Assembly (NCBI GenBank): GCA_002398845.1
Contig: DHBY01000042.1
Location: 1 to 8,371 of the forward strand
From: Firmicutes bacterium UBA4916
Lineage (GTDB): Bacteria; Bacillota; Clostridia; Tissierellales; Tepidimicrobiaceae
DNA: 8,371 nucleotides
Direction: 5' to 3'
Position 1 is the stretch's first letter. The number at the start of each line of letters is the position of its first letter. The notes under the pieces are model-generated. The model had not been told where the DNA came from. It was given only the letters and a program-made list of their open reading frames with translations, and searched no databases. The position numbers were made by a program, and so were the translations under genes. Below are positions 6,546 to 8,371 of this stretch, one piece after another.

Positions 6546-6581
6546 GAACCTCTAGATATGAATATTTATATCTAGGGGTTC
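6546..6581. repeat. 14-bp inverted repeat after the hydrogenase operon
   Basis: GAACCTCTAGATAT (6546-6559) pairs with ATATCTAGGGGTTC (6568-6581) over 14 bp with one G-U, around an 8-nt loop. It lies 37 bp after the hydrogenase stop, where a terminator would be expected, but GTTAAAGTTCC follows instead of a T-tract. It may be a weak or factor-assisted terminator or an mRNA 3'-end protecting hairpin. The rest of the 6509-6664 gap shows no convincing promoter; TATATA at 6615-6620 lacks a -35 partner. Confidence 0.6.
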
Positions 6582-6673
6582 GTTAAAGTTCCATTAATCC
6601 CTTAAAAAGCCTTTTATATAGAGAAGCATACAAATTTTTATTTAAAATTAAAAAAGATATAGGAGTGGTGAAA

Positions 6674-7651
6674 ATGAAAAAAAGATTGTTATTATTATTT
6701 TTATCTCTAGTTCTTATATTGCCTTTGGCTGTTGGCTGCGGTGAAAAAACGGTTAAAGAGCAGCAAACAATTCAATTTTGTTATCAGGATGGAACACCTG
6801 CTTTAACAGCTGCCAAACTTGCTAAAGAAAGTCCAACCATAGATAAGAATATAAACATTAATTATGAAATGCAAAAATCTCCAGACCTATTAGTGACTAA
6901 GATATTAAAAGGAGAAGCAGATATTGCAATTGTTCCATCAAATTTAGCAGCTCAAGCATTTAATAAAAACCTTCCATACAAAATAGTAGGTACTGCTGTA
7001 TGGGGATCATTTTATTTAACCAGTGCAGAGGATATTAAAAGTTTTGAAGAATTGAAAGGTAAGGAAATTTATACTTTTGGAAAGGGCCTCACTCCAGATT
7101 TGGTCCTTAGATACGTTTTATCTAAAAATGGTATCGATCCAGATAAGGATGTTAAAATCAACTATTTAAATGCTGCTTCAGAAGTTGGCCCCGCATTTAT
7201 AAGTGGGAAGACTGATTTAGCCCTTTTAGCAGAGCCTTTACTAACTACTGTAATTATGAAAAAACCAGATGCTAAGGTAATCTTTGATTTAAACGAAGAG
7301 TGGGCTAAAGCAGCAGGTACTGGAAAGGGATACCCACAAGCTAGTTTAATAATTAAAAACGACCTAATAGAGAATAATATAGAATTTGTAGAAAAATTCA
7401 TTAAAGTATATGAAGAAAGCAGAAAATGGGCAAAAGAAAATCCAGAAAAACTAGGTGAATATGCGGGTGAGTTGGGGATTAGCGTATCGAAAGAAACTAT
7501 AGAGAAAGGGATTAGATGGACAAATATAGAATCTTTTAATATTAAAGATAGCAAGGAGGAATATAAAACTTTTTATGAAGCTATAATAGATTTTGCACCA
7601 GATTTTATAGGAGGCAAACTTCCAGATGAGAAAATTTATTTTGAAAGATAG
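6674..7651 (+). CDS. ABC transporter substrate-binding lipoprotein, NitT/TauT (SsuA/NMT1-like) type
   Basis: From the ATG at 6674 this is a 325-residue lipoprotein. It has a basic MKKR start, a hydrophobic core (residues 5-20) and the lipobox-like AVGC with C22 as the lipidated cysteine. The mature part reads as a two-lobed periplasmic-binding fold of the SsuA/TauA/ThiY-like group: ILKGEADIAIVPSNLAA (77-93), the hinge-adjacent SFEELKGKEIYTFGKG (123-138), LRYVLSKNGIDPDKDV (145-160) and SGKTDLALLAEP (177-188). The reading frame is open upstream to GTG codons at 6665 and 6668, but the Shine-Dalgarno AGGAG (6661-6665) overlaps or abuts these and is eight bases from the ATG, so ATG is preferred. 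The protein delivers a small solute to the permease encoded next. Relatives bind sulfonates, nitrate or thiamine precursors; the ligand here is unknown. Confidence 0.87.
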   Translation: MKKRLLLLFLSLVLILPLAVGCGEKTVKEQQTIQFCYQDGTPALTAAKLAKESPTIDKNININYEMQKSPDLLVTKILKGEADIAIVPSNLAAQAFNKNLPYKIVGTAVWGSFYLTSAEDIKSFEELKGKEIYTFGKGLTPDLVLRYVLSKNGIDPDKDVKINYLNAASEVGPAFISGKTDLALLAEPLLTTVIMKKPDAKVIFDLNEEWAKAAGTGKGYPQASLIIKNDLIENNIEFVEKFIKVYEESRKWAKENPEKLGEYAGELGISVSKETIEKGIRWTNIESFNIKDSKEEYKTFYEAIIDFAPDFIGGKLPDEKIYFER

Positions 7652-8371
7652 GAAGACAACTATTCTTTCAAAAGCTGTAATAATATTTATTTGGATATTA
7701 TTATCAAAACTTGTAGATAATGAAATAATACTTCCTACAGTTAAAAGTACTTTCATAAGCCTAATAAGCATAATTAAAGCTCCTAGTTTTTTAAATATAA
7801 TAAAATGTTCTCTACTTAGAAGTTTAATTGGTTTTTTGATTTCCTTGTTTTTGGCAATTATAATGGGTGTTTTATCTAGTATTTCCAAGCTCATATACAA
7901 TCTGATGGTACCGATATTAAATTTTTTGAATTCAGTGCCTACTATGGCCATAATTATACTAGCTCTTATATGGTTAAACAACGAATTTGTACCTATGTTT
8001 GTAGGATTTATTATGGTATTTCCTATATTATATGAAACGGTTCTAAATGCCATATTGAATGTAGATAAAAACATTATGGATATGGCCAAGTTATATAAAG
8101 TAGGTAAGTTTACTACTATAAAAGATATTTATATGCCATGTATTTTTTCAAATTTAGGTTTGGTTCTTACATCTGCATTGGGGGTTAATCTAAAGATGGT
8201 AATTGCAGGGGAAGCTTTAGCACAGCCTAAATATGCCATAGGTAGTAATCTACAGTTACAGAAGATTTACCTAAATACCTCAGGAGTTTTTGCTTGGATA
8301 GTGATAATCCTTTTAATTGGCAAAATATTTAAATATGGAACAAAAGGAGTAAAATATGTTTTTAGCTTAGG
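7626..8371 (+). CDS. ABC transporter permease, NitT/TauT type, 3' truncated by window edge
   Basis: An ATG at 7626 opens a frame that runs without a stop for 248 codons to the window end. It overlaps the binding-protein gene by 26 bp and is preceded by a good AGGAGG (7609-7614), 11 bases before the ATG. The product is a hydrophobic inner-membrane permease with about six segments, including those around residues 15-26, 66-84 and 100-140. It carries a recognisable BPD_transp_1 coupling (EAA) loop: D152-M-A-K-L-Y-K-V-G160 through I168-Y-M-P171, where the usual EAA..G.........P pattern contacts the ATPase. SsuC/TauC-type permeases are about 250-270 residues long, so only a few codons may be missing. 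It works with the lipoprotein encoded just upstream; the ATPase gene is expected beyond the edge but cannot be seen. Confidence 0.88.
   Translation, partial: MRKFILKDRKTTILSKAVIIFIWILLSKLVDNEIILPTVKSTFISLISIIKAPSFLNIIKCSLLRSLIGFLISLFLAIIMGVLSSISKLIYNLMVPILNFLNSVPTMAIIILALIWLNNEFVPMFVGFIMVFPILYETVLNAILNVDKNIMDMAKLYKVGKFTTIKDIYMPCIFSNLGLVLTSALGVNLKMVIAGEALAQPKYAIGSNLQLQKIYLNTSGVFAWIVIILLIGKIFKYGTKGVKYVFSL

Noticed and set aside
6665..6673. GTG codons at 6665 and 6668 as starts of the binding-protein gene.
   Set aside because: The Shine-Dalgarno AGGAG at 6661-6665 overlaps or abuts them, while the ATG at 6674 is eight bases away and gives a textbook MKKR lipoprotein signal.
7451..8089. A 212-codon open frame on the minus strand over the end of the binding-protein gene and the permease gene.
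   Set aside because: Its translation has no recognisable family pattern, whereas the plus strand encodes a clear ABC permease with an EAA loop and a good ribosome binding site. The minus frame is a shadow of that low-complexity hydrophobic gene.

Overview
The window is AT-rich DNA with strong purine-rich Shine-Dalgarno sites, TATAAT-type promoters and hairpin terminators. Together with an oxygen-sensitive [FeFe]-hydrogenase, this points to an anaerobic low-GC Firmicute, a clostridium or a Tissierella-like relative. That placement is inferred from composition and gene content; there is no rRNA or other marker here. All supported genes are on the + strand.

Layout. 1-189 is the 3' end of a dihydrolipoyl dehydrogenase gene, closed by a perfect 19-bp terminator hairpin. 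428-1051 is a stand-alone PAP2-type membrane phosphatase with its own promoter and a terminator that overlaps its stop codon. 1172-2572 is a polytopic membrane permease resembling the GntP/ion-transporter group, with a TTG start and its own terminator. A 376-bp gap (2573-2948) holds that terminator, an extended -10 promoter and a long AU-rich leader. 2949-6508 is a tightly coupled two-gene hydrogenase operon with a 7-bp gene overlap. 6674-7651 and 7626-8371 begin an ABC uptake operon of the NitT/TauT/SsuA type: a lipoprotein binding protein and a permease that runs off the window edge. An ATPase gene probably follows.

The centre of interest is the hydrogenase pair. The second gene encodes a complete 577-residue [FeFe]-hydrogenase with a [2Fe-2S] domain, a His-Cys [4Fe-4S] site, two ferredoxin-type [4Fe-4S] clusters and all H-cluster motifs. 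The first gene encodes a 610-residue fusion: only the C-terminal [4Fe-4S] domain of NuoF, followed by a GltD/NfnB/DPYD-like flavoprotein with FAD and NAD(P) sites. The NuoF FMN/NADH domain and the NuoE thioredoxin-like subunit are both absent. The pair matches what HydDB calls the glutamate-synthase-linked (group A2) [FeFe]-hydrogenases, described there as functionally uncharacterised as far as I recall. It plausibly connects H2 to NAD(P)H through the GltD-like module. The HydE, HydF and HydG maturases are not in the window. No CRISPR array, mobile element, tRNA or rRNA was seen.
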